11,912 bases of DNA from an uncultured Clostridia bacterium (lineage in GTDB: Bacteria; Bacillota; Clostridia; TANB77; CAG-508): positions 1 through 11,912 of the forward strand of contig CAPNAQ010000025.1 in the NCBI GenBank assembly GCA_948663505.1, given 5' to 3'. The translations under genes and the position numbers were made by a program. Position 1 is the first letter of the stretch, and the number at the start of each line of letters is the position of its first letter. Shown here piece by piece: positions 1-5,875 of this stretch. Below the pieces are notes generated by a model, which saw nothing but the letters and a program-made list of their open reading frames with translations, was not told the DNA's origin and made no database searches.

Positions 1-1110
1 TTCTTTGTCTTCTATATCTAAAATTTGTAAATATTTATATTTATAATCTAATTCTTTCTTGTATTTTAAAAAATTTTTTGGTTTTATTAATTGATTTAAT
101 TCTTCTAATTTTTTTATAAGAACTTCTCTTTCATCATTAAGCTGTTTTGATAGTATTTTCATACTAAAGATTTTTTTATCAAGTGGCAATTTTTCATTCC
201 TTTTTTTGTATTCTTCTTCTAAAAAATGTTTGTCATTAATTATTGTATCTATTTCTTTAATTTCTTCATTTATCTTTATTTTCTCATCTGTTATTTTCTT
301 AATAAATTGTTTATTATCTTTTACTTCTTGTATCTTTTTTTCTAATTCCTCTTTGTTTTTCTTAAATACTTCTTCTTTTTCTTGATCAAATTTAACCTCT
401 AATAATATTGATAAAAATTCAATTTCTTGTACCAATTTATCTTTCAGCTTTTTTCCATATTGGCTTTCTAATTTTTCCTTAAATACATAATAGTAATCTA
501 TTATAAATTCTTTGTTATTTATCCATTTTACTAAAAATTTTTCACTTAGTAACAATCGTAAGTTTTGATATATTAAATTATGATCTATGCTTTCGATTTC
601 TCTTGATAATGTGGTCCAAGAATATCCATTAAAGTCTCTTAAAGGTTCAACCATATTGATATTATTTCCTGCATTTATTAAACTTGACATTGTTTCATTT
701 ACTAAAAAATATTCATCTTTTATAATGTTATCTTTTTTTGAAATTTTACATATCGCATATAATAATTTTCTTTCTATTGGATATGATAATATTTCTTTTT
801 TTTCTTTATTTATTATATATGTTTTATTTTTTGGTATTTCTGTATTATTGTTACTCATTTTAATTATTTTAATAGAATTGCATTTTTTATTAATAATTTT
901 CAATATATTTTCTATATATTCCTCTTTTGTTTCTGTATCTTTCTTTACAGCTTCTATATCTTTATATGCTGCCTCTATTTTGTATATTATACTTAGGAGA
1001 ATGCTTTTGGCTTCTTCACTAAATTGCTTTTCTTCTAATATTTTTTCTAGTTTATTACTGTAATCTTTTTTTACAATCTTTTCTAAAATATTCTTTTTAT
1101 TAGATTTCAT
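1..1110 (-). CDS. Coiled-coil protein of unknown function, C-terminus beyond the window
   Basis: An open frame of 370 codons without a stop runs off the left edge. It starts at an ATG preceded by AGGAGG with a 5-nt spacer. An in-frame ATG six codons upstream (1126-1128) would swallow that ribosome-binding site, so I chose the inner start. Residues 1-80 are helical and charged. Residues 95-215 look globular, with hydrophobic stretches around 105-122 and 175-207 and a conserved-looking GYSWTTLSRE near 162. From about 208 to 365 the protein is long, Lys/Glu-rich and heptad-like, which I read as coiled coil. There is no signal peptide or membrane segment. It lies 67 nt after ftsK on the same strand, separated by a small palindromic element, and could be co-transcribed with ftsK. 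I do not recognise the family. A structural or chromosome-associated role is only a guess from the coiled coil and the neighbour. Confidence 0.8.
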   Translation of the reverse strand, partial: MKSNKKNILEKIVKKDYSNKLEKILEEKQFSEEAKSILLSIIYKIEAAYKDIEAVKKDTETKEEYIENILKIINKKCNSIKIIKMSNNNTEIPKNKTYIINKEKKEILSYPIERKLLYAICKISKKDNIIKDEYFLVNETMSSLINAGNNINMVEPLRDFNGYSWTTLSREIESIDHNLIYQNLRLLLSEKFLVKWINNKEFIIDYYYVFKEKLESQYGKKLKDKLVQEIEFLSILLEVKFDQEKEEVFKKNKEELEKKIQEVKDNKQFIKKITDEKIKINEEIKEIDTIINDKHFLEEEYKKRNEKLPLDKKIFSMKILSKQLNDEREVLIKKLEELNQLIKPKNFLKYKKELDYKYKYLQILDIEDKE

Positions 1111-1148
1111 TACATCCTCCTTTTTCATATTAATTGTCCATTTTGCCA

Positions 1149-1177
1149 TGTCCATCAGGGACTGTCCCTTTTGGACA
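1149..1177 (-). repeat. 29-nt palindromic element abutting the ftsK stop codon
   Basis: Read on the minus strand, the element starts immediately after the ftsK TAA. It has outer arms TGTCCA and TGGACA and an inner arm pair GGGA/TCCC around CAG, so it can fold into a stem with an inner hairpin. A second, related element of the same length sits at 8697-8725. The two agree at 22 of 29 positions by my alignment, and both directly follow a TAA. A third TGGACA half-site lies about 8 nt further downstream. Without a U-tract it is a poor intrinsic terminator. It resembles the short fold-back repeats scattered through clostridial genomes, but I cannot confirm the family here. Confidence 0.6.
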
Positions 1178-3646
1178 TTATTCTTCTTGTGGTGCTGTTC
1201 CCATTTTTAATTCTTCTAGTTTTTCTTTTGTCATTAGAACTTCTCTTGGTTTACTTCCTTGATATCCTGATATTACGCCTCTTTCTTCCATTTGATCTAT
1301 TATTCTTCCTGCTCTTGCATATCCTACTTTAAATCTTCTTTGTATAAATGATGTTGATGCCTGTCCTGTTTCTACTACTGTTTCTATTGCTTCCATCAAG
1401 AATGGGTCTGTTTCATCATCTTCTGCTTGTTCTTGTGCTAGCTGTTTTTCTGTTTTATTTCCATTTTCTATTGATTCTAATATATCTTCACTATATGTAG
1501 CTGTTCCATTTTGTTTTACAAAGTCTACTATTTTTTCTACTTCTTCATCTGATACAAATGCTCCTTGTACTCTTGCTGGTTTTGGTGCTCCTGTTGGGAA
1601 AAATAACATGTCTCCTTTCCCTAGTAATTTTTCAGCTCCTACTGAGTCTAATATTGTTCTTGAGTCTACTTGTGATGATACTGCAAATGCTATTCTTGAT
1701 GGTACATTTGCTTTTATTAGTCCTGTTATTACATCTACTGATGGTCTTTGTGTTGCGATTACTAAGTGCATTCCTGCTGCTCTTGCTTTTTGTGCTAATC
1801 TACATATTGCTTCTTCTACATCTTTTGCAGCAACCATCATTAAATCTGCTAACTCATCTACTATTATTACTATTTGTGGAAGTTTGCCTGCCCCTCCATC
1901 TTTTTCTATTATATTGTTATATCCTTTTAAGTCTCTTACTCCTTTTTCTGCAAATAAATTATATCTATTGTCCATTTCTTGTACTGCCCATGCTAATGCT
2001 CCTGCTGCTTTTTTTGGATCTGTTACTACTGGGATTAATAGATGTGGTATTCCATTATATACTGATAATTCAACAACTTTTGGGTCTACCATTACTAATT
2101 TTACTTCACTTGGTTTTGCATTATATATTATACTTGTTATTATTGTATTAATACATACACTTTTTCCTGATCCTGTTGAACCTGCTATTAATACGTGTGG
2201 CATTTTGGCAATATCTGCTAATTGTACATTTCCTGCAACATCTTTTCCTAATGCTACTGATAATTTTGACTTATTATTTTGGAATTCTTCACTTTCTAAT
2301 ACTTCTCTTAAATGCACTGCTTCTTTTTCTTTATTTGGCACTTCTATTCCTACTGCTTGTTTTCCTGGTATTGGTGCCTCTATTCTTATTGTTTCTGCTG
2401 CTAGATTTAATGCTATATCATCTGCTAAATTTGCTATTTTACTAACTCTTACGCCTTCAGCAGGTTTTAATTCATATCTTGTTATTGTTGGTCCTACTGA
2501 AACATTTTCTACTCTTGCTGACACTCCAAAACTATATAATGTTTTTTGTAATTTTGTTGCTGTATCTGTTAATGCTTTTGCTCCACCTTTTAATGCTTTC
2601 TTATTTGGTTTTCCTAATAATTCTATTGGTGGATATTCATAGTTTTCATCTTCAACTATCATTGCATGCTCTAATTGTAATACTGCTTTTGTTTTATCTT
2701 CTTTCTTTTCTTCCTCCTCTTTAAATAGATTATTTTCTATTACATCTGGTTGGATTTCTTCTTTAGGCTCTAAATCAATTTTTTTCTTTTGTGCTTTTGT
2801 TTCTTTTGTTAATGGTGTTAAATCTTCTCCATCATGATTGTATTTTTTTCTTCCTTTTCTGTCCTCATCTTCCACAATTCTTCCACCAAAGTTGATTTTT
2901 ATTTGTTCTCCACCTACACTATCATCTGCTAATGCCTCTTGCCTTGCTACTTGCTTCATTATTTGTTTATCTTCTCTTTCTTTTCTTTTTTGTTCAAGTA
3001 ACTCTTGTCTTTCTCTTTGCTGCTCTTCTCTAAGTTTTAATTTTTGTTCTAATTTTTCTTCTCTATTTTCTTGTGATCTCTCTACCATATTATTTATTAT
3101 TTCTGACATATTTATTCCAAATGTGAATACAGCTAACATTATGACTATTCCTACACATAGAATTGCAGCTCCAACTTGTCCTAACAAATTAACTAATGGT
3201 ACTGCTAATATAGCCCCTAATGCTCCTCCTCCTGTTCCTTGTGATCCAATTTCATACGCATCTCTTACTACTTCTGAAATTTGTCTATTTGTTATTGATA
3301 ATTCTCCTATGTTGATCTCATATACTTCCATTAATACTGAGAAACTTAATAACAAAATTGTATATTGTATTAATTTTTCTGTTAAATATTGATTATCTAC
3401 ACATGCTACTTTTATTGATATTGCAAATATTCCTATTGGTAGAACATATCTTATTATTCCCATCATTCCACCTAATATTTCATTTAGTTTTATTCCTACA
3501 ACTCCCGATTTTCCATATATTAATACTGCTAATAATATACTTAATATAATTAATCCTACTACTGTTAAATCTATATTTGATGCTTTTTTTCTTGATGTCT
3601 TTTTTCTATTTTTACTACTTGTATTATTTGATCTTCTCTTTGCCAT
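1178..3646 (-). CDS. ftsK: DNA translocase FtsK/SpoIIIE
   Basis: This is an ATP-driven double-stranded DNA pump that clears chromosomal DNA from the closing septum (FtsK) or moves it into the forespore (SpoIIIE). It is 822 aa, the usual size for the Gram-positive form. Residues 1-24 are basic. Membrane segments lie near 26-45, 62-82, 92-108 and 141-178, the last long enough for one or two helices. A charged coiled-coil and linker region spans about 190-320. The motor follows, with Walker A GSTGSGKS at 489-496 and Walker B IVIIVDELADLM around 592-603. A C-terminal winged-helix gamma domain (about 750-808, containing FIQRRFKVGYARAGRIIDQM) would read oriented DNA sequences. The ATG has AAGGG about 8 nt upstream. 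I see no convincing promoter in the roughly 100 nt before it, apart from a TATAAT with a poor -35, so read-through from the rsmD unit is possible. Confidence 0.96.
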   Translation of the reverse strand: MAKRRSNNTSSKNRKKTSRKKASNIDLTVVGLIILSILLAVLIYGKSGVVGIKLNEILGGMMGIIRYVLPIGIFAISIKVACVDNQYLTEKLIQYTILLLSFSVLMEVYEINIGELSITNRQISEVVRDAYEIGSQGTGGGALGAILAVPLVNLLGQVGAAILCVGIVIMLAVFTFGINMSEIINNMVERSQENREEKLEQKLKLREEQQRERQELLEQKRKEREDKQIMKQVARQEALADDSVGGEQIKINFGGRIVEDEDRKGRKKYNHDGEDLTPLTKETKAQKKKIDLEPKEEIQPDVIENNLFKEEEEKKEDKTKAVLQLEHAMIVEDENYEYPPIELLGKPNKKALKGGAKALTDTATKLQKTLYSFGVSARVENVSVGPTITRYELKPAEGVRVSKIANLADDIALNLAAETIRIEAPIPGKQAVGIEVPNKEKEAVHLREVLESEEFQNNKSKLSVALGKDVAGNVQLADIAKMPHVLIAGSTGSGKSVCINTIITSIIYNAKPSEVKLVMVDPKVVELSVYNGIPHLLIPVVTDPKKAAGALAWAVQEMDNRYNLFAEKGVRDLKGYNNIIEKDGGAGKLPQIVIIVDELADLMMVAAKDVEEAICRLAQKARAAGMHLVIATQRPSVDVITGLIKANVPSRIAFAVSSQVDSRTILDSVGAEKLLGKGDMLFFPTGAPKPARVQGAFVSDEEVEKIVDFVKQNGTATYSEDILESIENGNKTEKQLAQEQAEDDETDPFLMEAIETVVETGQASTSFIQRRFKVGYARAGRIIDQMEERGVISGYQGSKPREVLMTKEKLEELKMGTAPQEE

Positions 3647-3714
3647 GCTACATCCCTTTCTTTTATTAATGCTTTTTATTATATTTTTGTTAAAACTTAT
3701 TAAATCATAATATA

Positions 3715-3751
3715 AAAAGGAGAAAAATACTATCTCTACTTTCCTCCTTTT
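3715..3751 (-). terminator. Possible intrinsic terminator after the coiled-coil gene
   Basis: Minus-strand RNA would pair AAAAGGAG (3744-3751, overlapping the stop codon) with CTCCTTTT (3715-3722). That is a perfect 8-bp stem with a 21-nt loop, ending in a run of five T. The stem is purine/pyrimidine-biased and the loop is long, so termination may be partial. If it does terminate, ftsK needs its own promoter in the short gap that follows. Confidence 0.4.
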
Positions 3752-4253
3752 AATTTAACTCTTTTCTACTATTTTGAACAGTCTTAATTGTATCCTCTAG
3801 AGATATTTCCATTAAATTTAATGCTTCAGACATATTTTTTTCAAGATTAGCCAATGTTTGAGTAAGAACCTCTTCAGTATGTGATAACAAATTATCTGCA
3901 TACTCCTTAGTACCACTAGAAATCTCTCTTGATCTCTCATTTGCATTCTCAATAATCTCTTTTTTCTGATCATAAGCCTTTCTTGTTATCTCATGTTCAT
4001 CAATCATTGAAATAATCCTATTTTCAGCTTCTTTGACAATTCCTTCAGCCTCTTTTTGAGCTTCTACTAAAATACGTTGTCTTTCCTCTTTTACCCATTT
4101 AGCTTGTTTTAACTCATCTGGTAATTTTATTCTAATTTCTTTAATTAGGTCAAATAATTCATCTTTATCTACTATTCCTTTTCCTGAAAAAGGTACACTC
4201 CTACTATTTTCTATAATCTCTTCTAATGATTCTAATAATGTAAAAATTTCCAT
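3750..4253 (-). CDS. DivIVA-like / ATPase-subunit-like coiled-coil protein
   Basis: This is a 167-aa soluble protein. The first 45 residues form a short helical head containing LLESLEEIIENS and VDKDELFDLIKEI. From about 46 to 163 it is almost uninterrupted charged helix, rich in Glu, Lys, Ala and Arg, and typical of coiled coil. Clostridial proteins of this shape next to rsmD are commonly annotated as 'ATPase' or ATP-synthase-b-like because of the helix, but no nucleotide-binding motif is present and I would not infer ATPase activity. It starts at an ATG with GGGAG about 7 nt upstream, 37 nt after the rsmD stop, so the two are probably one transcript. A scaffold role in division or envelope organisation would suit its DivIVA-like build and the ftsK, sepF and divIVA neighbourhood, but that is inference. 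Confidence 0.85.
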   Translation of the reverse strand: MEIFTLLESLEEIIENSRSVPFSGKGIVDKDELFDLIKEIRIKLPDELKQAKWVKEERQRILVEAQKEAEGIVKEAENRIISMIDEHEITRKAYDQKKEIIENANERSREISSGTKEYADNLLSHTEEVLTQTLANLEKNMSEALNLMEISLEDTIKTVQNSRKELN

Positions 4254-4290
4254 TATTATTCTCCCTTCTCTTCGATTTATTCATCGTCAT

Positions 4291-4842
4291 CTAAAAAATT
4301 CTCAATATAATTATTTTCGCTCTTCCATATTTTCTTTTATCTATTATCTGTATTGGCATTTCCTGTATTTCTTTTAATATTCTCTCTTCTTCATCTGTTT
4401 CTATTATGATTTTAGATTGTTTATTTACTAGATTTTGTTTTAATATTATTTCTATTGATTTTTTTATGTAATCTGTTTTATATGGTGGATCAATATATAT
4501 AATATCTATTTTTTCTTTGAGTTTACTTTCTAATAATTCTTTATAATCTAATTGATATAATTCTATATTATCTTCTAAGTGTGTTTTTTCTATATTCTTT
4601 TTTATTACTGTAATTGCTTGTTTTGATTTTTCACATAATATTGCTTTTTTTGCTCCTCTACTTGCTGCTTCTAATCCTATTGCTCCACTTCCTGCAAATA
4701 AGTCTACAAATGTGCTTTCTTTTATTTCATTTTGTATTATGTTAAATACTGATTCTTTTACTCTGTCTAGTGTTGGTCTTGTTTCTTGTCCTTCTATTGT
4801 GTTTATTTTTGTTCCTCTTGCTTTTCCACTTATTATCCTCAC
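4291..4842 (-). CDS. rsmD: 16S rRNA (guanine966-N2)-methyltransferase RsmD
   Basis: This protein transfers a methyl group from S-adenosylmethionine to N2 of G966 (E. coli numbering) in 16S rRNA of the 30S subunit. It is 183 aa, normal for the family. The N-terminus MRIISGKARG and the TRPTLDRVKESVFNI block (about 21-35) are characteristic. The SAM-binding motif FVDLFAGSGAIGLEAASRG lies at 45-63, and the N6/N2-methyltransferase catalytic motif DPPY at 118-121. The start codon is GTG, not ATG; it has AGGAG 9 nt upstream and gives the canonical MRIISG start. It is the first gene of its unit, with a good promoter at 4865-4892. In many Firmicutes coaD follows rsmD. Here a coiled-coil gene follows instead, and coaD is not in the window. 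Confidence 0.95.
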   Translation of the reverse strand: MRIISGKARGTKINTIEGQETRPTLDRVKESVFNIIQNEIKESTFVDLFAGSGAIGLEAASRGAKKAILCEKSKQAITVIKKNIEKTHLEDNIELYQLDYKELLESKLKEKIDIIYIDPPYKTDYIKKSIEIILKQNLVNKQSKIIIETDEEERILKEIQEMPIQIIDKRKYGRAKIIILRIF

Positions 4843-4864
4843 TTGTTTATTCTCCTATGTTATT

Positions 4865-4892
4865 ATTTTATTCTTTTTTTTTGTATTGTCAA
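4865..4892 (-). promoter_or_regulatory. Promoter for rsmD
   Basis: On the minus strand a perfect -35 TTGACA (4887-4892) is followed after 16 nt by TAAAAT (4865-4870), 5 of 6 matches to the -10 consensus. The spacer holds nine A in a row. The -10 ends 22 nt before the GTG start, so the leader would be only about 15 nt. Confidence 0.75.
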
Positions 4893-4907
4893 GTGTATTA
4901 ATATAAT

Positions 4908-4957
4908 TGTAATATACATTTAACAGTTCTGTAATATTTTTCTTTATTTGTAATAAT
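4908..4957. promoter_or_regulatory. Three TGTAATA repeats between the divergent rsmD and mini-gene promoters
   Basis: On the plus strand TGTAATATA (4908-4916), TGTAATATT (4930-4938) and TGTAATAAT (4949-4957) occur with starts 22 and 19 nt apart. They sit between the -35 boxes of the two divergent promoters. The same word occurs twice upstream of the sepF promoter (6471-6490). They could be sites for a regulator or UP-like A/T tracts, but chance is a serious alternative in DNA this AT-rich. Confidence 0.25.
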
Positions 4958-4971
4958 TTTCTCCACTTTTA

Positions 4972-5000
4972 TTGTATTTTCATGTAAAATATAGTATAAT
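4972..5000 (+). promoter_or_regulatory. Promoter for the 73-codon plus-strand gene
   Basis: TTGTAT (4972-4977), a 17-nt spacer and a perfect TATAAT (4995-5000) form a strong sigma-A-type promoter. Transcription would start near 5007. This leaves a leader of about 44 nt containing a GC-rich hairpin directly before the ribosome-binding site. Confidence 0.8.
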
Positions 5001-5026
5001 AATATTGGAACTTGTAGACAAAGCAC

Positions 5027-5040
5027 GCCCCTATAGGGGC
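5027..5040 (+). promoter_or_regulatory. GC-rich palindrome touching the Shine-Dalgarno site
   Basis: GCCCC-TATA-GGGGC is a perfect 5-bp, all-G/C stem with a tetraloop, and a 14-bp perfect DNA palindrome. Its last base is followed directly by AGGAGG (5041-5046) and, after TAAT, the ATG at 5051. In RNA it could set ribosome access or protect the 5' end. In DNA it could be an operator just downstream of the transcription start. It stands out against the surrounding AT-rich DNA. Confidence 0.5.
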
Positions 5041-5050
5041 AGGAGGTAAT

Positions 5051-5272
5051 ATGAAATTCCTACAAACGGATCCCTTAACGGGGATAACATATTCTTATAA
5101 ATTAATTAATAAGAATAACAGTTTCGAACTTTCCCGCAATGGAAAGTTAATTGCTCAATTTGACGAAAATGGAAAAGCGAGCGATTTAGAAATTGATCGC
5201 TCAACATTTTTGTTGATTGACGACCTTGTTGCTAATTTAATAGCAACAAAAATCAAAGAAGGTAAGGTCTAA
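5051..5272 (+). CDS. Small conserved-looking protein of unknown function (73 aa)
   Basis: This is the only plus-strand gene in the window. AGGAGG with a 4-nt spacer precedes the ATG. The promoter lies about 50 nt upstream and a terminator follows, so it is a single-gene unit. The product is 73 aa, soluble and near neutral. A beta-rich first half (SYKLINKNNSFELSRNGKLI around 15-34, then FDENGKASDLEI) is followed by an amphipathic helix (about 52-70, LLIDDLVANLIATKIKEG). There is no signal peptide, cysteine or obvious motif. I do not recognise it. The hydrophobic spacing looks like a real folded protein. By hand count the reading frame is about one-third G+C, and it uses ACG, CCC, CGC and GCG codons that are rare in neighbouring genes. 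Its RNA is also full of perfect hairpins (see the structured-transcript entry), so the selected product may be the protein, the RNA or both. Confidence 0.7.
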   Translation: MKFLQTDPLTGITYSYKLINKNNSFELSRNGKLIAQFDENGKASDLEIDRSTFLLIDDLVANLIATKIKEGKV

Positions 5273-5291
5273 TCCATAACCTTACCACTAA

Positions 5292-5338
5292 AAAAGAGGC
5301 ATTTGTGAAGTTTACTTCATAATCCTCTTTTGTTTTTT
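5292..5338. terminator. Bidirectional intrinsic terminator between the mini-gene and divIVA
   Basis: The arms AAAAGAGG (5292-5299) and CCTCTTTT (5324-5331) enclose a second hairpin, TGAAG-TTTA-CTTCA (5306-5319). A T-run (5333-5338) follows on the plus strand. On the minus strand the same structure ends in six U. It sits between the convergent ends of the plus-strand gene (5272) and divIVA (5340) and can stop transcription both ways. Confidence 0.85.
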
Positions 5339-5339
5339 A

Positions 5340-5840
5340 CTAAAAACTAGTATTAATACTATTATTAATATTACTTATATTATTATCATTTTTATTAATT
5401 TCTTTTAAAAGATCTAATTGAGACATCAAAAGAGACTCCATTTTAACTTTATAAACATCAAATTGTCTTTTAATATTTTCAAGTTCTTTTTGTTTCAAAA
5501 GAACCTCATCATTTAGATCAACAACTTGTTTTTGCACATTAGCTCTAGCATCTTCCAAAATTTGATCTGCCTTTTGTTTTGCAACATTTTTTACTTCTTC
5601 AGCAGTAGTTTGAGCCATAACTAAAGTATTTTGAAGTGTTGATTCAATATTTTTATATTGTTCAAGACTAGTATTTAATTCTTGCACTTTTTCTCTTAAT
5701 TCAGTCAATTCTTTATAATTCTTTGTAAAATCAGCAGTTACTTCATCTAAAAAATCATCAACTTCTACAACGCTATATCCATTCATCATTTGTTTTGAAA
5801 ATCTTTTATTTTCTATATCTAAAGGTGTGATCATATCCAT
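5340..5840 (-). CDS. divIVA: Cell-division/polarity scaffold protein DivIVA
   Basis: This is a curvature-sensing membrane-associated coiled-coil scaffold that gathers at the division septum and poles and recruits division or growth factors. It is 166 aa. The N-terminal lipid-binding domain is clear: MITPLDIENKRFSKQM, then GYSVVEVDDFLDEV at about 22-35. Coiled coil follows from about 40 to 150. The last 15 residues are Asn/Ser-rich (NDNNISNINNSINTSF) and look disordered. Two ATGs two codons apart (5838-5840 and 5832-5834) could start it. The second would give the textbook MITPLD start. The nearest Shine-Dalgarno is 27 nt from the first ATG with a hairpin in between. An in-frame TAG about seven codons upstream excludes a much longer protein. 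It is co-transcribed with sepF, 35 nt away, and ends at the shared terminator. Confidence 0.93.
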   Translation of the reverse strand: MDMITPLDIENKRFSKQMMNGYSVVEVDDFLDEVTADFTKNYKELTELREKVQELNTSLEQYKNIESTLQNTLVMAQTTAEEVKNVAKQKADQILEDARANVQKQVVDLNDEVLLKQKELENIKRQFDVYKVKMESLLMSQLDLLKEINKNDNNISNINNSINTSF

Positions 5841-5875
5841 GTCTATGTTAGCATTAATCTAACATATCTCCTTTC
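5841..5875 (-). promoter_or_regulatory. Hairpin separating the divIVA ribosome-binding site from its start
   Basis: On the minus strand GAAAGGAG (5868-5875) is followed by one A, then a perfect 8-bp stem TATGTTAG/CTAACATA (5859-5866 with 5844-5851) around a 7-nt loop, then GAC and the ATG at 5840. The linear spacing is 27 nt, too long for normal initiation, but folding the stem leaves about 4 nt (10 nt to the second ATG). The same stretch contains two three-codon ORFs, ATG TTA GAT TAA and ATG CTA ACA TAG. They overlap as TAATG, and the second ends two bases before the divIVA ATG. Confidence 0.6.

Larger units (their letters stand above)
5027..5331 (+). other. Hairpin-dense transcript overlapping the 73-codon gene
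   Basis: Perfect inverted repeats follow one another through the whole unit (arm positions): 5027-5031/5036-5040 (5 bp), 5070-5074/5081-5085 (5 bp), 5090-5098/5109-5117 (9 bp), 5127-5134/5141-5148 (8 bp), 5179-5185/5196-5202 (7 bp), 5201-5206/5211-5216 (6 bp, sharing two bases with the previous one), 5226-5234/5241-5249 (9 bp), 5261-5268/5279-5286 (8 bp, spanning the stop codon) and the terminator 5292-5299/5324-5331. Loops are 4-10 nt except in the nested terminator. Only the ribosome-binding/start region and a stretch at 5149-5178 are free of such pairs. The stems are read directly from the sequence. That they fold in vivo, or that this is a structured RNA class, is inference. Confidence 0.6.

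Noticed and set aside
587..1063. Plus-strand open frame of 158 codons with a hydrophobic product
   Set aside because: It lies opposite the coiled-coil gene, which has a good ribosome-binding site and a 370-codon frame. The hydrophobic product is the mirror of Lys/Glu-rich codons.
1558..2724. Several long plus-strand open frames, very rich in Leu or Ser, opposite ftsK
   Set aside because: They are the antisense of a strongly purine-skewed coding strand: Leu- and Ser-rich with no domain and no ribosome-binding sites, lying fully inside a certain gene.
3678..3683. TATAAT-like box upstream of ftsK as a promoter
   Set aside because: No acceptable -35 hexamer at 16-18 nt; a bare -10 match is expected often in DNA this AT-rich.
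4861..5050. A riboswitch or tRNA-like leader before the plus-strand gene
   Set aside because: The leader after the predicted start is only about 44 nt with one short hairpin, too small for known riboswitch classes, and no tRNA fold is visible.
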